Source: Chloroflexota bacterium
GTDB taxonomy: Bacteria; Chloroflexota; Limnocylindria; Limnocylindrales; CSP1-4
Assembly: GCA_021777365.1 (NCBI GenBank)
Contig: JAJYDP010000348.1
Span: 1 to 5,762, forward strand
Direction of reading: 5' to 3'
DNA: 5,762 nucleotides
The position numbers and the translations under genes were made by a program. Of the stretch, positions 3,607 through 5,762 are shown one piece after another (within the stretch, counting starts at the first letter, position 1; each line of letters starts with the position of its first letter). The notes below the pieces were generated by a model. That model saw nothing but the letters and a program-made list of their open reading frames with translations, was not told the origin of the DNA and did no database searches.

Positions 3607-5474
3607 GCGCCGGAGACGCCGGCGCCATCTCGGCCGGGACGTTGGATGGTGCCGGGCCCCTCGCGGCTGCGCCGCCTCCCGTCGAGATCGAACTGAAGTA
3701 CGACGTCACGGACCGCGCCCTGCTGGATCCGCTACTCGAGGCGCCGGCGCCTGCGGGATTCGCGGGCGGCGAGTGGCACGAGGCGCTCGTCGACGACCGC
3801 TACGTGGACACGGCGGGACGGGCAGTGGAGCGCGCGGGGTACGCGGCCCGGATCCGGGAACGCGGCGACCGCAGGATCCTCGGCCTCAAGTCGCTGACGC
3901 CGGCGGTCGGCGCGGTCCACCGCAGGGAGGAGCTCGAGGCGGCGGCCGGCGAGGGGTTGGATCCGCGCACGTGGCCGGCGAGCGACGCGCGCGACCTGTT
4001 GCTCCGGACGATCGGCGACGATCCGCTGCAGGAGCGGTTCCAGGTCAGGCAGCGGCGCCGGGTGCGCGAGGTGAGCGGCGACGAGGGAGCCGTGGAGATC
4101 AGCGCGGACGAGGTGGAAGTGCTGCGGGACGGGCGCCCGCTGGGCACGTACTCGGGGGTCGAGGTGGAGCTGCGGCGAGGCGACGAGGCGATCCTCGGTC
4201 GCCTGGCCATCGCACTCGAGGCGACCGGCGGGGTCCGCGCGGCGTCCGGCTCCAAGTTCGAGACGGCCCGGGAACTGGCCGAGGGTGCCGCTCCGAAGGC
4301 AGGTCGGTCGCGCGCGAGACCGGCCTCGGAGGGGGCCGCGCCGGCGGCGGGTGCCGAAGCGCCGGCGGCGCCCACGGGCGCCGGGTCCGGACTGCTTGCA
4401 GCAGAGCCGGCGGCGGGTGCCGAAGCGCCGGCGGCGCCCACGGGCGCCGGGTCCGGACTGCTTGCAGCGGAGCCGGCGTCGGGCGCCGTCGAGCCGGCCC
4501 ACCGGACGAGATCCGAGGCCGCCGAGCGGCTCCTCCTCTCGGTCGGCAAGTCGCCCGGCGTGGCCGCCGATGACCCCTTCGCCGAGGCGGGGCGCAAGGT
4601 GCTCCGCTTCCACCTGGCGCGCATGCTCGCGGTGGAGGCCGGGACACGTTCGTCGGAGAACCCGGAGGACCTGCACAAGATGCGGGTCGCGACCCGCCGA
4701 ATGCGAGCGGCATGGCGCGTCTTCGGGGACGGATTCCGCCGTGGCCGCGTTCGGCGGTCCGTCGGCGGCCTGCGGACGCTGGCCGGAGACCTGGGAAGCG
4801 TCCGCGATCTCGACGTCCTGATCGACGCGCTGGAGACCCACGCGGCGGGGCTCTCTGCCGCGGAGCGCGCCGCGCTCCGGCCGCTGGAGGACGCCTGGCG
4901 GGTCGAGCGCGACCGGGCGCGCACGGCGCTTCTCCGGTACCTCGACTCGGCCGCCTACCGGAGGTTCGTCGAGGAGCAGCTCGCGTTCGTCGAGGACGTC
5001 GGCCGGGACGTGATCCCCGCCGGGCCGACCGATCCGCGGCGCGTCCGGGACACGGCGCCCAGCCGGATCTGGACCGCGTACGAAGGCGTGCGCGCGTACG
5101 ACGCGGTCCTGCGGTGGGCCGACCTCGCCACGATCCACCAGCTGCGGATCGCGGGCAAACGACTCCGGTACGCGGTGGAGTTCTTCCGCGAGCCGCTCGG
5201 TCCCGACGCGGCGCTGCTGATCGAGCGCGTCACCGTCCTCCAGGACCACCTCGGCATGCTCCACGACGCCGATGTCGCCGCCGGGCTGGCACGCTCGTTC
5301 CTGGTCGAGCGATCCGCCGCGCTCTCACCGGCCTCGGTCGACGCCGTGGGGCGGTACCTGGCGGACCGCGAGCGCGAGACGGCGCGCCTCCGTCGGACGA
5401 TCGGTCCGGCGTGGCGTCGCATTACCTCGATCGAGTTCAGGCGGGCGCTCGGCCGGGCGGTCGCGCAACTCTGA
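3603..5474 (+). CDS. CYTH-CHAD domain protein (triphosphate-tunnel hydrolase fold plus polyphosphate-binding domain)
   Basis: From GTG 3603 the protein has 623 residues. The CYTH domain (about 27-228) shows the tunnel signature EIELK (Glu28, Glu30, Lys32), YVDT (67-70), AGYAARIR (78-85), LGLK (Lys96), VEISADEVEV, VEVEL (Glu187, Glu189) and SKFETA (Lys218), so the metal and triphosphate residues look complete. An Ala/Pro/Gly linker (about 229-300) contains two near-identical 22-residue repeats. The CHAD domain (about 325-620) has its paired histidine motifs, DLHKMRVATRRMRA (His358) and IHQLRIAGKRLRY (His512), each followed by basic residues. CHAD domains bind polyphosphate; bacterial CYTH proteins hydrolyse triphosphate or related substrates. 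Location directly after ppk1 fits a polyphosphate-directed role, but whether it cleaves or only binds the polymer cannot be read here. Start choice: GTG 3603 forms a GTGA overlap with a preceding mini-ORF. TTG 3528, GTG 3561 and TTG 3642 are in-frame alternatives, all upstream of EIELK. Confidence 0.93.
   Translation: MSAGDAGAISAGTLDGAGPLAAAPPPVEIELKYDVTDRALLDPLLEAPAPAGFAGGEWHEALVDDRYVDTAGRAVERAGYAARIRERGDRRILGLKSLTPAVGAVHRREELEAAAGEGLDPRTWPASDARDLLLRTIGDDPLQERFQVRQRRRVREVSGDEGAVEISADEVEVLRDGRPLGTYSGVEVELRRGDEAILGRLAIALEATGGVRAASGSKFETARELAEGAAPKAGRSRARPASEGAAPAAGAEAPAAPTGAGSGLLAAEPAAGAEAPAAPTGAGSGLLAAEPASGAVEPAHRTRSEAAERLLLSVGKSPGVAADDPFAEAGRKVLRFHLARMLAVEAGTRSSENPEDLHKMRVATRRMRAAWRVFGDGFRRGRVRRSVGGLRTLAGDLGSVRDLDVLIDALETHAAGLSAAERAALRPLEDAWRVERDRARTALLRYLDSAAYRRFVEEQLAFVEDVGRDVIPAGPTDPRRVRDTAPSRIWTAYEGVRAYDAVLRWADLATIHQLRIAGKRLRYAVEFFREPLGPDAALLIERVTVLQDHLGMLHDADVAAGLARSFLVERSAALSPASVDAVGRYLADRERETARLRRTIGPAWRRITSIEFRRALGRAVAQL
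4341..4472 (+). repeat. 66-base tandem duplication in the CYTH-CHAD linker
   Basis: Two adjacent 66-base units, 4341-4406 and 4407-4472, differ at one position only (A at 4403, G at 4469), and that change is silent (GCA/GCG, Ala). The unit is 22 codons, so the frame is kept. It encodes an Ala/Pro/Gly-rich segment beginning PAAGAEAPAAPTG and ending LLAAE. A decayed partial third copy follows at about 4473-4497, with CCGGCGTCGGGCGCCG against CCGGCGGCGGGTGCCG. The near-identity at synonymous sites points to a recent duplication. It lengthens the flexible tether between the two domains. Confidence 0.95.
4366..4383. repeat. 8-base inverted repeat within linker repeat unit 1
   Basis: CGGCGCCC (4366-4373) and GGGCGCCG (4376-4383) are perfect complements around a two-base centre (AC). 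The same structure recurs in unit 2 at 4432-4449. Such all-GC arms can form a hairpin in single-stranded DNA and may have favoured slippage that produced the duplication. No T-run follows, so it is not an intrinsic terminator. Confidence 0.6.
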
Positions 5475-5497
5475 TGGGCACCCGCCGGTGCGCTGTC
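5475..5497. other. 23-base convergent gap without a visible terminator
   Basis: The stop codons of the CYTH-CHAD gene (5472-5474) and of the minus-strand gene (5498-5500) are 23 bases apart. No hairpin with a T-tract is present in the gap or just beyond it on either strand. The inverted pair CGCCGG (5483-5488) and CCGGCG (5515-5520) is too weak and too widely spaced to call. Termination here is probably Rho-dependent, or the transcripts overlap. Confidence 0.5.
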
Positions 5498-5762
5498 TCA
5501 GACGGGCCGGTCGGCCGGCGATCCCTCGTGCCCCGGGCCTGAGTGGGGCCATCCGGTCCGCGCCTGCGCCCCCGGTCCGTCCTGCGGCGCAGGCGTCCCG
5601 GTGGGGTCGGGGTCCAGACCGGCACCGGCCGGCGCCGGGACCCCGGACAGCGCCCGCATCCGCTGTTCGAGCGCGTCGGCGCGGGCCGTGACCTCCGCCA
5701 GGATCACCTGTGCCTCGACCAGCCGGCGTTCGATCTTCGCGAGTTCCCGGGTCGCGCGGTCG
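5498..5762 (-). CDS. C-terminal part of an unrecognised protein with coiled coil and disordered tail, runs off the right edge
   Basis: The minus-strand frame is open from the window edge to TGA at 5500-5498, giving the last 87 residues. The first half, from DRATRELAKIERRLVEAQ to ADALEQRMRAL, is charged and has hydrophobic residues at heptad-like spacing, as in a coiled coil. The second half is rich in Pro, Gly, Ala and Asp (from VPAPAGAGLDPDP onward) and looks disordered. I cannot assign a family from this fragment. An internal GTG at 5707 could mark a shorter gene, but the coiled-coil pattern continues upstream of it, so the start is probably outside the window. The gene converges on the polyphosphate operon and is not part of it. 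A coding reading is favoured by the continuous helix pattern, but it could be a chance frame in GC-rich DNA. Confidence 0.55.
   Translation of the reverse strand, partial: DRATRELAKIERRLVEAQVILAEVTARADALEQRMRALSGVPAPAGAGLDPDPTGTPAPQDGPGAQARTGWPHSGPGHEGSPADRPV

Noticed and set aside
1109..3709. 866-codon open frame on the minus strand, antisense to the membrane protein gene and ppk1
   Set aside because: Its product is dominated by Arg, His, Asp, Leu and Gly in low-complexity runs with no domain I recognise. It lies opposite a ppk1 whose protein sequence is conserved end to end. Long antisense frames are expected when the third codon position is nearly always G or C.
4366..4383. GC inverted repeat as a possible transcription terminator
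   Set aside because: It has a two-base centre, no T-run after it on either strand, and it lies in the middle of the CYTH-CHAD coding sequence.
4341..4497. Tandem repeats as a possible CRISPR-like array
   Set aside because: The units are directly adjacent with no unique spacers, keep the reading frame and lie inside a coding region.
4285..4821. 178-codon plus-strand frame across the linker repeat
   Set aside because: The repeat reads as Arg/Pro-rich sequence in this frame, but CYTH and CHAD motifs on both sides are continuous in the other frame. The single repeat difference is synonymous there, so that frame is the coding one.
3732..5264. 510-codon open frame on the minus strand, antisense to CYTH-CHAD
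   Set aside because: Same cause: a GC-driven shadow of a well-supported gene. It contains the antisense image of the linker repeat and no recognisable motif.

Overview
The window is GC-rich bacterial chromosome (about 70% G+C by eye, with G or C in nearly every third codon position). It has short intergenic gaps, one leaderless-type promoter, and several GTG/TGA overlaps between genes. The left-edge peptidase, the DUF971 and YbjQ proteins, and the small DPxTG-tail membrane protein together resemble high-GC Chloroflexota or Actinomycetota-like soil and freshwater genomes. That lineage guess is weak. I see no insertion sequence, phage gene, CRISPR array, tRNA or rRNA.

Layout. (1) Positions 1-121, minus strand: the first 40 codons of a gene that leaves the window. 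Its N-terminus looks like the beta-propeller start of an S9 family (acylaminoacyl-peptidase-like) serine peptidase. (2) Positions 122-264: a 143-base divergent promoter region. (3) Positions 265-5474, plus strand: five closely packed genes, probably one operon: a DUF971 zinc-site protein (265-642), a YbjQ/UPF0145 protein (656-1000), a two-helix membrane protein with a duplicated DPxTGxR tail (1027-1413), polyphosphate kinase 1 (1421-3547), and a CYTH-CHAD protein (about 3603-5474). (4) Positions 5498-5762, minus strand: the 3' end of an unrecognised convergent gene with a coiled coil and a disordered tail.

The metabolic core is inorganic polyphosphate. PPK1 makes the polymer from ATP and keeps all the catalytic residues I can check. 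The CYTH-CHAD protein joins a triphosphate-tunnel hydrolase fold to a polyphosphate-binding helical domain. The three small upstream genes (a Cys3His zinc-site protein, a putative heavy-metal-binding YbjQ protein and a membrane protein) are co-oriented with gaps of 7 to 26 bases. This suggests, but does not prove, a link between metal handling, the membrane and polyphosphate.

The most distinctive sequence features are three. A GTGA...GTGA relay of a 20-codon mini-ORF lies between ppk and the CYTH-CHAD gene. A 66-base tandem duplication (65 of 66 bases identical) lies in the linker between CYTH and CHAD, and each copy carries a strong 8-base inverted repeat. A TACAAT box lies only six bases before the first ATG of the operon. 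Nothing here is clearly a wholly new system. The best candidate is the five-gene polyphosphate/metal cluster.
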